Assembly (NCBI GenBank): GCA_964568805.1
Contig: CAZMRW010000050.1
Location: 1 to 31,713, forward strand
Length of the DNA: 31,713 nucleotides
Origin: CAZMRW01 sp964568805
GTDB taxonomy: Bacteria; Pseudomonadota; Gammaproteobacteria; Methylococcales; Methylomonadaceae
Direction of reading: 5' to 3'
In this document: one piece after another, positions 8,052 to 16,775 of the stretch
Layout of the letters: each line of letters starts with the position of its first letter
Numbering within the stretch: the stretch's first letter is position 1
Program-made: the position numbers and the translations under genes
Notes under the pieces: model-generated
What the model saw: only the letters and a program-made list of their open reading frames with translations
Told to the model about the DNA's origin: nothing
Databases searched by the model: none

Positions 8052-8693
8052 TTATTTACCCCGGGCATCATCCCAAAGTATCTTGTGTAATTGAATTTGA
8101 AAGCGAACGAGTAATTTATCCTGAAGAATTTTTTCTGCAAGCAGGGTCGGATCTTGCTTGCCCATCACCGGCGAAAACAATACTTCACAACGGCCAAGCA
8201 GTTCGTACTCGGCTAACGCCGCCTTTGACCAGGCATAGTCCTCATCATTGCCGATCACAAATTTCACCTGATCTTTACGATTTAAATAGTCGATATTTTT
8301 GTAGATATTTTTATTCAATTCGCCAGAGCTCGGTGTTTTAAGATCCATGACTTTGATAACGCGAGGATCAACTTTGGCAACATCCAGTGCGCCGCTGGTT
8401 TCCAGCGAAACCACATAACCATGATCCAGCAGTTGATTCATCAATTCGATAGAGGCTGGCTGAGCCAGAGGTTCGCCCCCGGTGACAGTGATATAGGGTG
8501 TTCCGTATTGCTTGACTTCTGCAACAATTGCATCAATTGGCATTTTTTTTCCGCCGCTAAAGGCGTATTCGGTATCGCAATAGACGCATCGCAAAGGACA
8601 GCCGGTTAACCGGATAAAAACAGTGGGGAGGCCCACTGAATTGGATTCACCCTGGAGCGAATGAAATATTTCAGTAATGCGAAGGGAACTCAC
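8052..8693 (-). CDS. queE: 7-carboxy-7-deazaguanine synthase QueE
   Basis: Radical SAM enzyme that rearranges 6-carboxy-tetrahydropterin to 7-carboxy-7-deazaguanine, the step before QueC. The 213-aa protein has FHSLQGE near the N-terminus, a CX3CX2C cluster motif GCPLRCVYCDTEYAF (Cys32, Cys36, Cys39) and the SAM-binding TGGEPL. The start is a GTG two bases after the stop of cpoB, with no separate ribosome binding site in a spacer, which suggests translational coupling. Placement at the end of the tol-pal operon is the common arrangement in Pseudomonas and related gammaproteobacteria. Confidence 0.95.
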   Translation of the reverse strand: MSSLRITEIFHSLQGESNSVGLPTVFIRLTGCPLRCVYCDTEYAFSGGKKMPIDAIVAEVKQYGTPYITVTGGEPLAQPASIELMNQLLDHGYVVSLETSGALDVAKVDPRVIKVMDLKTPSSGELNKNIYKNIDYLNRKDQVKFVIGNDEDYAWSKAALAEYELLGRCEVLFSPVMGKQDPTLLAEKILQDKLLVRFQIQLHKILWDDARGK

Positions 8694-8695
8694 GA

Positions 8696-9586
8696 TCAGG
8701 GTTTGACATCGTCAATAAGTTGCAATTTTTTCGATGCCAGCTGTGCGGCTTTGGACGTTGGAAAGTCAGTGGTCACGCGCGTAAGATACTCGCGGGCTTT
8801 GGCCCAGTTTTTCAGGTCGAATTCGACGTATCCGAGCTTCAACAGTGCATCAGGAACTTTGGCGCTATCGGGATATTTATCGATAACGCTGTTAAACGCC
8901 TTCCGGGCGGAATCTGCATCCTGATTGACCCGGTAGGCTTCGCCCAGCCAGTATTGGGCATTGTTCGCCAGCTGGCTTGACGGATACTTGTTCAAAAAAG
9001 CATTGAAGCCTTCAATGGATTGAGTGGTGCGCCCATTTCTTAACGCGTCATACGCTTGTTGGTATTCCTGTTTTTCAGCCTCCGGAGGAGTCGGCTGCGC
9101 TTCCTGTTTTTCGGGAGCGGCAGCTGCTTCCTGCGGTTGCTGGCCGCTTGGTTCAGCCGGTTGTTGTTCGGATTCGGCAGCCGGCTCCGCTTCTACCGGC
9201 GTTTCAGATTCAGTCTGATTGGCGCCCGTACTTTCCGGAGACGCCGGCGCTTCGGCATCGGGCTCTTTGCCGCCGTCCAATCTGTTTTCGACATTTTGCA
9301 TGCGTTCATCGAAATCAGAATACATCGTACTGAGGCGTTTTTTCAACTCCGCATTCTGATAGGCCTGCTCTTCTACCTTGCCGGTCAATTGCTGTACTTC
9401 AGACTGCAACCGGTCGAGGCGGCTCATCAGTTCATACAGCGTGTTGGCGGATGGCGGCTTGGGAACATTCGCGTTAATGGGCTCAGGAGCGCGGTATCCC
9501 GGGTCGTTGACCACGGGCGGCAGCGCACATGACGGCATGGAGATGCCGCCCATCGAGAACAGTAGCAATAGAGAATGTGGTTTCAT
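8696..9586 (-). CDS. cpoB: Cell division coordinator CpoB (YbgF)
   Basis: Periplasmic TPR protein that links Tol-Pal activity to peptidoglycan synthesis at division. The 296-aa product begins with a signal peptide (MKPHSLLLLFSMGGI) followed by NDPGYRAPEPIN. An N-terminal trimerising coiled coil (about residues 45-100, LYELMSRLDRLQSEVQQL) is followed by an unusually long Pro/Glu/Gln/Ala linker (about 105-170), then a C-terminal TPR domain: YQQAYDALRNGRTTQSIEGF, YWLGEAYRVN, ALLKLGYVEF and YLTRVTTDFPTSKAAQLA. The linker is what makes it longer than the roughly 260-aa E. coli protein. It lies 20 bases downstream of pal. Confidence 0.93.
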   Translation of the reverse strand: MKPHSLLLLFSMGGISMPSCALPPVVNDPGYRAPEPINANVPKPPSANTLYELMSRLDRLQSEVQQLTGKVEEQAYQNAELKKRLSTMYSDFDERMQNVENRLDGGKEPDAEAPASPESTGANQTESETPVEAEPAAESEQQPAEPSGQQPQEAAAAPEKQEAQPTPPEAEKQEYQQAYDALRNGRTTQSIEGFNAFLNKYPSSQLANNAQYWLGEAYRVNQDADSARKAFNSVIDKYPDSAKVPDALLKLGYVEFDLKNWAKAREYLTRVTTDFPTSKAAQLASKKLQLIDDVKP

Positions 9587-9606
9587 TTTTGTGTATGCCG
9601 GCGGAA

Positions 9607-10182
9607 CTATTTGTAAACCAACTCAACTCGGCGGTTCAGTTCCCAGGAGGATTCATCGCTGCCGAATGCGGCCGGTTTCTCTTCGCCATAACTGATGATG
9701 TCGAGTTGGCTGTCGGAAACCCCTTGCGCTTTCATCAAACTGGCAACCGATTTTGCACGTTGCTCGCCCAAGGCAATGTTGTACTCGCGTGAGCCGCGTT
9801 CATCGCCATGGCCTTCCAGGCTGATGCGTTGTCCGGGATTCGCTGTCAGATACTGCGAATGGGCAGCGATAACCGGGACGAAATCCTGTTGAATTTGGCT
9901 GCTGTCCAGCATGAAGTAAATGGTTTGCTTTGACAACGGATTGTTGGGATCGCTGAATTCAGGTCCCAAACCGCCTTTACCGCCGCCATATTGTCCGGAA
10001 CCACCCATCTGAGAGCCGGATAAACCCGAGCCGTCATTAAGGCCGCTGGTTGAGGCATCATTGATGCCGCTCGCACTGGTTTGTGTGCCGTCGGTCAGGC
10101 TGGTATCTTGCTCATCATCGCTACAAGCAGCCAAAAATACTGAGCTGATCATCAAGGCCAATACTGTTTTATTCAATTTCAT
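9607..10182 (-). CDS. pal: Peptidoglycan-associated lipoprotein Pal
   Basis: Outer-membrane lipoprotein that binds peptidoglycan and TolB and draws the outer membrane inward during constriction. The 191-aa precursor has a signal peptide ending in the lipobox LAAC (Cys20). A Ser/Gly/Thr-rich tether (about residues 25-75, with GSGQYGGGKGGLG) precedes the OmpA domain: TIYFMLDSSQIQ, ISLEGHGDERGSREYNIALG, QRAKSVASLMKAQGV, ISYGEEKP and NRRVELVYK. The Asp and Arg that contact peptidoglycan are in GHGDERG and NRRVEL. A promoter of its own lies just upstream (10211-10239), so Pal and the genes after it may be made independently of tolB. Confidence 0.97.
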   Translation of the reverse strand: MKLNKTVLALMISSVFLAACSDDEQDTSLTDGTQTSASGINDASTSGLNDGSGLSGSQMGGSGQYGGGKGGLGPEFSDPNNPLSKQTIYFMLDSSQIQQDFVPVIAAHSQYLTANPGQRISLEGHGDERGSREYNIALGEQRAKSVASLMKAQGVSDSQLDIISYGEEKPAAFGSDESSWELNRRVELVYK

Positions 10183-10210
10183 TTTCTATGTCCAAAAAAA
10201 TAAGTTACTA

Positions 10211-10239
10211 ATTTTACAGAAAAAACCTGTTGCTGCCAA
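10211..10239 (-). promoter_or_regulatory. Putative sigma-70 promoter of pal
   Basis: On the minus strand a TTGGCA (-35, at 10234-10239) is separated by exactly 17 bases from TAAAAT (-10, at 10211-10216). This places transcription start about 20 bases before the pal ATG, inside the 148-base tolB-pal spacer. An internal promoter before pal is known in E. coli. The spacer also contains TGTTG/CAACA followed by a short T run, which could instead be a weak terminator. Confidence 0.5.
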
Positions 10240-10330
10240 CAAAACTAGAGCGGCTACTGCGTTTGCCAGGTTCTTGCGGTTTATCAAGTTGCATCATCAA
10301 ACCGGTGATCCAGGTGAAAGACAGCTTCAA

Positions 10331-11614
10331 CTAGGGCGACCAGGAGGGCTCACGCACGGAATTACTATCAAATACCAGCTTTTGCTGCATTTTTCCATCG
10401 ATGGAAACAGCCGCCAGATAGCCCCCGCTGCCTCTTTGAGAGGCATATAAAATCATATCGCCATTGGGTGCAAAACTGGGCGATTCATCGGTGTGCCCGC
10501 CGGTTAATACATTGATGGACCTCGTCGCCATATCCATAACGGCAATTCGATAATCGCCGCCATTGCCGTGAACCATGGCAATGTTTTTACCATCCGGTGA
10601 AAAACTGGCTCTGGCATTGTAATCGCCGGAAAAAGTCAGTCTTTTTTCCTGTCCGCCCTGGCTTGGCATGATATATAACTGGGGCTTGCCGCCTCTATCG
10701 GAGGTAAAAACGATGTTGTTGCCATCGGGAGACCAGGCTGGCTCGGTATCAATCGCATAACTTTGGGTTAATCGGGTCAGCGAATTGGTGACGAGGTTTA
10801 AGACATAAATATCAGGACTGCCATCTTTTGACAGGGTTAATGCCAGGCGTGAGCCATCGGGCGACCAGGCAGGCGCGCCATTGATCCCGGGAAACTCGGC
10901 AACTCTGATCCGCTGGCCGGTCGCCAGGGTTTGCACATAGATTGCGGCAGTTTTTCTTTCAAAAGACACATAAGCCATTTTCCTGCCATCCGGCGACCAG
11001 GCGGGCGACATCAGGGGTTCAGAAGACGTGGCGATGGTTTGAGGATTGAAACCGTCGGCATCGGCAACCTGAAGTTTGTGCGTGCGCTGCTGACCTTGCC
11101 CGCTGCTGGTAATGTAAGCGATGCGTCCACTAAACACGCCTTTTTTACCGATCAGTTTTTCGAAAATAAGATCACTGATATGGTGGGCTGTTCTCCGTAA
11201 GTCGGCGGCAGATGACGCCATGCGATAGCCCAGCAACTGTGAACCCGTGTTGACATCAAAAAGCTGGAATTGCACATTATATTGGCCACCGCCCGGAGTG
11301 ACCTGACCGATAACAAGATAATTTTGACCAATCGATTTCCACTGATCGAACTGAATCGCCTCGGCTGTGCTCGGACGGCTGGGCATGGACTGTTGATTCA
11401 ATGGCTTAAAATAGCCGCTGCGGCCCAAATCGGAGTCGACCACGTCGCTGATATTGACCGGCAAGCCGGCCGCACCCTGCAGCGCAAACGGGACCACGGC
11501 GATTGGCAGGGCGCTTTCAATGCCTTCGGTGATTTCAATATCCATTTCGGCATGTAGAGCCGGCATATACCAGCAAAGCCAGCCGATTAAACATAACTTT
11601 CTAAAAAAATTCAC
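10331..11614 (-). CDS. tolB: Tol-Pal system protein TolB
   Basis: Periplasmic protein that shuttles between Pal and the TolA/TolQ/TolR complex. The 427-aa precursor starts at a GTG (11614) with AGAGG seven bases upstream and has a signal peptide ending near ALHAEMDIEI. The N-terminal alpha/beta domain (about residues 25-160) is followed by a six-bladed beta-propeller with repeats of the type AWSPDGRKMAYVSF, AWSPDGSRLALTLS, AWSPDGNNIVFTSD, SFSPDGKNIAMVHG and SFAPNGDMILYASQ. The protein ends in REPSWSP, full length for the family. It is 120 bases downstream of tolA. Confidence 0.97.
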   Translation of the reverse strand: MNFFRKLCLIGWLCWYMPALHAEMDIEITEGIESALPIAVVPFALQGAAGLPVNISDVVDSDLGRSGYFKPLNQQSMPSRPSTAEAIQFDQWKSIGQNYLVIGQVTPGGGQYNVQFQLFDVNTGSQLLGYRMASSAADLRRTAHHISDLIFEKLIGKKGVFSGRIAYITSSGQGQQRTHKLQVADADGFNPQTIATSSEPLMSPAWSPDGRKMAYVSFERKTAAIYVQTLATGQRIRVAEFPGINGAPAWSPDGSRLALTLSKDGSPDIYVLNLVTNSLTRLTQSYAIDTEPAWSPDGNNIVFTSDRGGKPQLYIMPSQGGQEKRLTFSGDYNARASFSPDGKNIAMVHGNGGDYRIAVMDMATRSINVLTGGHTDESPSFAPNGDMILYASQRGSGGYLAAVSIDGKMQQKLVFDSNSVREPSWSP

Positions 11615-11734
11615 GCGATTACCTCTGTAATTTAATTCAAAAATTCATTGAGAGTTCAACGCCAATAACGCTTGTTTGTTGGTGGAAAACTGATTGTTCA
11701 GATCAATAATAAACATCAAGTCAAAGCCATGGAT

Positions 11735-13524
11735 TTAACGATCCGGATCGAAGGTAAAGGTAAACGATCTGAATTCCTTGGCAAACAATTCTTTATCTTT
11801 AGGGACCGGCAACGGTGAAGCCTTGTTGACGGCATTTTCCGCGGAGCGATCAAAAATTTCATCGCCGCTGGATGATATCACAGAGGCGTCTATCACATCT
11901 CCAGTGGACGTCAGTCTGACCCGGATTCTGCATTTTAACCCCGATCGGGAAGAAGGAGGCCTGATCCAGCTTCTGTTCGTCTTCTGTTGAATAGCATCTC
12001 TTGCTTTTTTGAATTCATCTTCTAATGCGGCAGCTTTTGCTTTTGCAGCCGCAGCCTTGGCGGCTTCAGCGGCTGCTTTATCAGCAGCAGCCTTTTCGGC
12101 AGCGGCTTTGGCCTTGGCGGCTTCAGCAGCAGCTTTTTCAGCCGCGGCCTTTTCGGCAACTGCTTTGGCCTTGGCGGCTTCAGCAGCCGCTTTATCAGCA
12201 GCAGCCTTTTCGGCGGTTGCCTTGGCTTTAGCGGCTTCGGCTTTTTCCGCGGCCGCTTTGGCTGCTTTTTCTTCGGCCAGTTTTTTAGCTTTAGCGGCTT
12301 CGGCTTTTTCCGCGGCCGCTTTGGCTGCTTTTTCTTCGGCCAGTTTTTTAGCTTTNNNNNNNNNNNNNNNNNNNNNNNNNNNNNNNNNNNNNNNNNNNNN
12401 NNNNNNNNNNNNNNNNNNNNNNNNNNNNNNNNNNNNNNNNNNNNNNNNNNNNNNNCGGCTTTTTCCGCGGCCGCTTTGGCTGCTTTTTCTTCGGCCAGTT
12501 TTTTAGCTTTGGCGGCTTCGGCTTTTTCGGCGGCCGCTTTGGCTGCTTTTTCTTCGGCCAGTTTTTTAGCTTTGGCGGCTTCGGCTTTTTCGGCGGCCGC
12601 TTTGGCTGCCTTTTCTTCGGCCAGTTTTTTAGCCTTGGCAGCTTCGGCTTTTTCGGCGGCCGCTTTGGCCGCCTTTTCTTCGGCCAGTTTTTTAGCTTTG
12701 GCGGCTTCGGCTTTTTCCGCAGCCGCTTTGGCTGCTTTTTCTTCGGCCAGTTTTTTAGCCTTGGCGGCTTCGGCTTTTTCGGCGGCCGCTTTGACTGCCT
12801 TATCTTCGGCCAGTTTTTTCGCCTTGAGAGTTTCGGTTTTTTCCGCAGCCGCTTTGGCCGCCTTTTCTTCGGCGAGTTTCCGGGCTTTAGCGGCATCGGC
12901 CTTATCTTCGGCCAGTTTTTTCGCCTTTGCGGCTTCGGCTTTTTCTTCGGCGAGTTTCTGCGACTTGAGCGTTTCGGCTTTTTCTGCTGCCGCTTTGGCC
13001 TTGGCAGCCTCGGCCTTTTCTTCGGCCAGTTTTTTAGCTTTGAGCGTTTCGGCTTTTTCCGCGGCCGTTTTGACCTTGGCCGCCTCGGCCTTTTCTTCGG
13101 CGAGTTTCCGGGCTTTGAGTGTTTCGGCTTTTTCAGCCGCCGCTTTGGCCTTGGCGGCCTCGGCCTTTTCTTCGGCCAGTTTCCGGGCTTTGAGCGCTTC
13201 GGCTTTTTCCGCAGCCGCTTTGGCTTCGGCCGCCTCGGCTTTTTCTTTCGCCTGCGCTTTTGCGATGGCAGCGGCTTGTTGTTGCCGTAGTGTTGGTTCC
13301 TCCTGTGGCGCCGGCGCTGGTTCCGGTTCGTCCACGGGTTCTGGCTCGCGTTGCGCCTGTTCCGGGGGCTCTTCAACAATCGTCGCGTTGATAATTTCCG
13401 GTTGAGGCTGAGACTCTTTGGCCGACGGTTTCAACAGCGAGCTTAACGCAAACAGCAATAAAATGCTGAGATGTAAAGCCAGGGCCAAAATAAACGGCCA
13501 GGAATATCTGTGTTTACTATCCAT
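11735..13524 (-). CDS. tolA: Tol-Pal system protein TolA, interrupted by an assembly gap
   Basis: Energy-transducing protein spanning the inner membrane and periplasm; its C-terminal domain binds TolB and colicin- or phage-type ligands. Residues 1-35 hold the membrane anchor (WPFILALALHLSILLLFAL), then a Pro/Glu segment (EPEPVDEPEPAPAPQ) and a very long Ala/Lys/Glu helix built of 21-residue repeats. A run of 100 N (12356-12455) lies inside the repeat; the frame before and after it differs, so a naive translation reads through in the wrong frame and stops near 12022. In the correct frame the sequence continues to a stop at 11735-11737 and contains the TolA C-terminal domain: EDEFKKARDAIQQK, CRIRVRLTSTGDVIDASVIS, FDRSAENAVNKASPLPVP and FRSFTFTFDPDR. 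The true length is unknown. The gene follows tolR after a 5-base gap. Confidence 0.93.
12238..12896 (-). repeat. 63-bp coding tandem repeat in tolA
   Basis: Units of 63 bp encode a 21-residue motif with core KKLAEEKAAKAAAEKAEAA. Two units lie left of the assembly gap (12238-12300 and 12301-12355, the second cut) and seven to the right (from 12456 to 12896), the outermost more diverged. Longer-period relatives continue to about 13240. Copies near the gap are almost identical, which explains the assembly failure. Confidence 0.9.
12356..12455. other. Assembly gap of 100 N
   Basis: One hundred undetermined bases, a conventional gap length. The flanks are in the same phase of the 63-bp repeat: the bases missing to complete the current unit number 8, so the real gap should be 8 plus a multiple of 63 bases. 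Confidence 0.97.
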
Positions 13525-13529
13525 CTAGC

Positions 13530-13955
13530 TTACTGTTCGCTTGGCTTGGTCAGTAACCCTACTTTGGGGACCCCGGCATTTTTCAATCCGGCCATCACCG
13601 AGACGACGGTACCGTAGTCGACGCCTTTGTCGGCTTCGATCAGTACCTGGGTTTCCGGTTTATTGCCACGCACAGCGGCCACTCGTTCTTCAACATCTTC
13701 CGGACTGATTTGTTCCTGGTCCTGTTCACCCAGCACGCCAAAGTAGTAAGTACCGTCTTCCTTGATCGAAATAACGATAGGCGGGTCATTTTTTTGTGGA
13801 ACTTCTGCCGACTCGGCTTGAGGAAGGTCAACATCCACGCCGGTTTGCAGCAATGGCGTCGTTATCATAAAAATAATCAGCAGCACCAGGGTGACGTCGA
13901 TATAAGGCACGACATTGATTTCCCCCATCGGTTTTCTGCGCCGGTTTTTTCTCAT
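13530..13955 (-). CDS. tolR: Tol-Pal system protein TolR
   Basis: ExbD/TolR family subunit of the proton-driven motor with TolQ. The 141-aa protein has the typical short cytoplasmic start (MRKNRRRKPMGEINVVPYID), one membrane segment with the conserved proton-pathway Asp (Asp20 in PYIDVTLVLLIIFMI), and a periplasmic domain ending PKVGLLTKP. Its ATG overlaps the tolQ stop by four bases (ATGA), so translation is coupled. Confidence 0.97.
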   Translation of the reverse strand: MRKNRRRKPMGEINVVPYIDVTLVLLIIFMITTPLLQTGVDVDLPQAESAEVPQKNDPPIVISIKEDGTYYFGVLGEQDQEQISPEDVEERVAAVRGNKPETQVLIEADKGVDYGTVVSVMAGLKNAGVPKVGLLTKPSEQ

Positions 13956-14629
13956 TTTTGATGTGCCTGTCTTTGCAATAAAACGACGAATTCCTCGACG
14001 AATAATTCATAGCGTCCGGTCAGTCTGTCCAGATGCGTGGAGAATCGGTTATAGGCGACAACAGCCGGAATTGCGGCGAACAAGCCAATGGCGGTTGCAA
14101 TCAGCGCCTCGGCGATACCCGGTGCAACCTGCGCCAGCGTGGCCTGTTTGACATTGCCCAGTGATCTGAATGAATTCATGATGCCCCAGACCGTACCGAA
14201 TAAACCGACATAAGGGCTGGTTGAGCCGACCGTGGCGAGAAAGGGCAGGTGTTCGTCCAGCCGTTCCAGTTCGCGCGATAATTCGATGCGCATGGCGCGT
14301 TGGGCGCTTTCTACCTGAACCATCGGTTCGACATTGCCGGTTTGCCGCATTCTCGAGAATTCTTTATATCCGGCTAGGAATATTTTTTCGATGCCTTCCG
14401 GTTCGAAACCCTTTGCTGTCAGTTTCCGGAAGAGTTCCGCCAGGGGCACGCCAGACCAGAATTCGGCTTCAAACTCATCGGTGATTTCAATCGCCCGGTT
14501 GAGTTCCTTGCGTTTGGAAAAGATGAAAGTCCATGAAGCGACGGATGCGGCCAATAGCAAGAACATCACAAATTGGACAACAAAACTGGCTTCTTTGATT
14601 AAATGGAAAATGGATAAATCAGTATTCAT
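13952..14629 (-). CDS. tolQ: Tol-Pal system protein TolQ
   Basis: MotA/ExbB/TolQ family proton channel subunit, 225 aa, the usual length. Three membrane segments are visible: about residues 15-38 (VVQFVMFLLLAASVASWTFI), 130-155 (FLATVGSTSPYVGLFGTVWG) and 170-195 (IAEALIATAIGLFAAIPAVV). The GLFGTVWGIMNSF and ATAIGLFAAIPAVVAYN motifs are hallmark. It begins one base after the ybgC stop. Confidence 0.97.
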   Translation of the reverse strand: MNTDLSIFHLIKEASFVVQFVMFLLLAASVASWTFIFSKRKELNRAIEITDEFEAEFWSGVPLAELFRKLTAKGFEPEGIEKIFLAGYKEFSRMRQTGNVEPMVQVESAQRAMRIELSRELERLDEHLPFLATVGSTSPYVGLFGTVWGIMNSFRSLGNVKQATLAQVAPGIAEALIATAIGLFAAIPAVVAYNRFSTHLDRLTGRYELFVEEFVVLLQRQAHQK

Positions 14630-14630
14630 T

Positions 14631-15023
14631 CTATAGCAGCTCTAATAAGTGTTCAGGAATAGCTTTGGGACGCATGGTTTTGGCATCCAGGCAGGCGATG
14701 CGTATGATGCCGGTACATAAGATATCGTCGCCCCGGGTAATAACTTGGTCAAAAATGAGGCTGGCTTTTTTGGCCTCAGAGATTTTGGCGCTGACGATTA
14801 ATTGCTCGTTAAAACGGGCAGGACTTAAATAATCGACTTGTACCGAGCGAACCACAAAAATAATGCCGGCTGAGGCAATCAGCTCATCCTGCTCGTAACC
14901 CTTGGCCCTCAGCATTTCTGTTCGCGCCCGTTCGAAAAACTTTAAATAATTGGCGTAATACACCACGCCGCCGGCATCGGTATCTTCGTAATAAACGCGT
15001 ATCGGCCACTGAAAATTATTCAT
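14631..15023 (-). CDS. ybgC: Acyl-CoA thioesterase YbgC
   Basis: Hot-dog fold thioesterase that opens the tol-pal operon in many gammaproteobacteria. The 130-aa protein shows the family motif YYEDTDAGGVVYYANYLKFF with the catalytic Asp (Asp16, aligning with Asp18 of E. coli YbgC), ERARTEMLR, and SPARFNEQLIVSA. The His that follows the YHASY motif in E. coli is Tyr here (YYANY). It lies 66 bases downstream of ruvB. Confidence 0.93.
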   Translation of the reverse strand: MNNFQWPIRVYYEDTDAGGVVYYANYLKFFERARTEMLRAKGYEQDELIASAGIIFVVRSVQVDYLSPARFNEQLIVSAKISEAKKASLIFDQVITRGDDILCTGIIRIACLDAKTMRPKAIPEHLLELL

Positions 15024-15089
15024 CGAGTTTATTGTATGTCCGCCAATACCGGTTTCAAGTCTGCACCCGTTTTTTACAGCGTAGGGCTG

Positions 15090-16124
15090 TTATTCAAACA
15101 GGTCTGCCGAGAAACCCGCAGATTTGGGCGGCTCAAGACCGAAATGCAAATATGCCTGGCGGGTGACAACCCGACCTCTGGGTGTTCGCATAATAAATCC
15201 CTGCTGCAGCAAATAGGGTTCCAGAACATCCTCTATGGTTCCCCGTTCCTCGCTGATCGCCGCTGAAAGGGTATCGAGTCCAACCGGTCCGCCGGCAAAA
15301 TTTTCTATCATGGTCAACAGCAATTTACGGTCCAGGGCGTCAAAGCCATTATGATCCACTTTCAACATGTCTAAAGCCTGAACGGAAATCGTTTTAGTAA
15401 CCTGCCCGTCACCCTTGACCTCGGCAAAATCGCGTACCCGGCGTAAAAGCCTGTTGGCAATTCGTGGCGTACCTCGAGAACGCCGGGCTATTTCAAAGGC
15501 GCCGGATTGCTCGATGGCAATGCCTAAAACCGTTGCCGAACGGATGATGATCCTTGCCAGTTCGTCCGTGGTATAAAATTCCAATCGCTGAACGATGCCA
15601 AAGCGGTCTCGCAAAGGGGAGGTCAGGAGGCCGGCGCGCGTTGTGGCGCCCACCAGCGTGAACGGCGGCAAATCCAGTTTGATTGATCTTGCGGCCGGCC
15701 CTTCGCCGATCATGATATCGAGCTGATAATCCTCCATGGCCGGGTACAGGATCTCTTCGACGGCCGGATTCAAACGATGGATTTCATCGATAAACAGGAC
15801 GTCATGGCTTTCAAGATTGGTCAGCAAGGCGGCAAGATCGCCTGCTTTGTCCAGAACCGGCCCGGATGTCTGGCGTATATTCACGCTCATTTCCGTGGCG
15901 ATGATATTGGCCAGCGTGGTTTTCCCCAAACCGGGAGGACCGAAAATCAGGACATGATCCAGCGCTTCCTGGCGAGCGCTTGCCGCCCGGATAAAAATGT
16001 CCATCTGCCCGCGCAATTCTTCCTGCCCGATGTAATCGGCCAGCCGCTTGGGACGGATGGCGCGGTCTTGCCGTTCCTCGTCCAAATGACTGTGCGGCGT
16101 GATCATCCGATCTCTTTCAATCAT
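15090..16124 (-). CDS. ruvB: Holliday junction branch migration helicase RuvB
   Basis: AAA+ motor that drives branch migration of Holliday junctions with RuvA. The 344-aa product is full length. Walker A is GPPGLGKT (residues 62-69), Walker B FIDEIHRL (about 111-118), sensor and arginine-finger region GATTRAGLLTSPLRDRFG, and a C-terminal winged helix (GFIMRTPRGRVVTRQAYLHFG). The ATG overlaps the ruvA stop by four bases. Confidence 0.98.
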   Translation of the reverse strand: MIERDRMITPHSHLDEERQDRAIRPKRLADYIGQEELRGQMDIFIRAASARQEALDHVLIFGPPGLGKTTLANIIATEMSVNIRQTSGPVLDKAGDLAALLTNLESHDVLFIDEIHRLNPAVEEILYPAMEDYQLDIMIGEGPAARSIKLDLPPFTLVGATTRAGLLTSPLRDRFGIVQRLEFYTTDELARIIIRSATVLGIAIEQSGAFEIARRSRGTPRIANRLLRRVRDFAEVKGDGQVTKTISVQALDMLKVDHNGFDALDRKLLLTMIENFAGGPVGLDTLSAAISEERGTIEDVLEPYLLQQGFIMRTPRGRVVTRQAYLHFGLEPPKSAGFSADLFE

Positions 16125-16717
16125 CTGACGGCACCTTGTAGAGCCAGTCTGATAATGTCTTCACAGCTTTTTCCGTCAACGGCGATATTTTGAATCATTC
16201 TGGTCGCATCCAGCGGTTTGTAGCCCAATGAACACAAGGCGCTGATGGCTTCCTGTTTCGGATTGCCCGTGGCTTGATCCGCTATGCCGGCAGAATCGAT
16301 CAAGGTATCGGATAAATTCGGCAAGCGATCGCGCATTTCAATCAGCAGGCGTTCAGCGGTCTTTTTGCCCACGCCGGGCAAACGAACCAAGGCCTGGGTG
16401 TCATTGACGCTGATACAGCGGTGGAACTCTTCGGCGCTGAGTCCGGATAATATGGTTAACGCCAGCTTGGGGCCTACGCCGTTGATTTTGATCAGCGATC
16501 TGAACAGCGAGCGATCTGCTTCCGTCGAAAAACCGAATAAAATATGGGCGTCTTCTCTGACCACCAGATGGGTATGCAATTTTATTTCCGTTCCGACCGG
16601 CGGCAGCGTGTAAAAAGTTGTCATCGGAGCTTCGACTTCATACCCGACGCCATGAACCTCAAGTTGCAAAAACGGAGGGGCTTTCTGTATGAGTATACCG
16701 CGTAGAAATCCAATCAC
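16121..16717 (-). CDS. ruvA: Holliday junction DNA-binding protein RuvA
   Basis: Tetrameric junction-binding protein, 198 aa. The N-terminal OB fold begins MIGFLRG; two helix-hairpin-helix motifs are visible (INGVGPKLALTILSG at about residues 74-88 and LPGVGKKTAERLLIEMRDRL at about 109-128); the C-terminal domain that contacts RuvB ends KSCEDIIRLALQG. A 58-base gap separates it from ruvC. Confidence 0.98.
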   Translation of the reverse strand: MIGFLRGILIQKAPPFLQLEVHGVGYEVEAPMTTFYTLPPVGTEIKLHTHLVVREDAHILFGFSTEADRSLFRSLIKINGVGPKLALTILSGLSAEEFHRCISVNDTQALVRLPGVGKKTAERLLIEMRDRLPNLSDTLIDSAGIADQATGNPKQEAISALCSLGYKPLDATRMIQNIAVDGKSCEDIIRLALQGAVR

Positions 16718-16775
16718 AGCAATTCTCTAAGGGTTGCAAAACTGTTCATTTTATCATCATGATCGGGCGAGCGCG

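Noticed and set aside
9056..9532. Long plus-strand open frame opposite cpoB
   Set aside because: It is a shadow of the cpoB linker; the minus strand gives a recognisable coiled coil and TPR domain.
12238..12896. Regular repeats that could be mistaken for a CRISPR array
   Set aside because: The units are directly adjacent with no unique spacers and encode the TolA helix.
12476..13405. A 309-codon open frame on the plus strand, rich in Ala, Ser and Phe
   Set aside because: It is the complement of the tolA repeat; the periodic composition keeps several frames open. The minus-strand frame has the TolA anchor and C-terminal domain.
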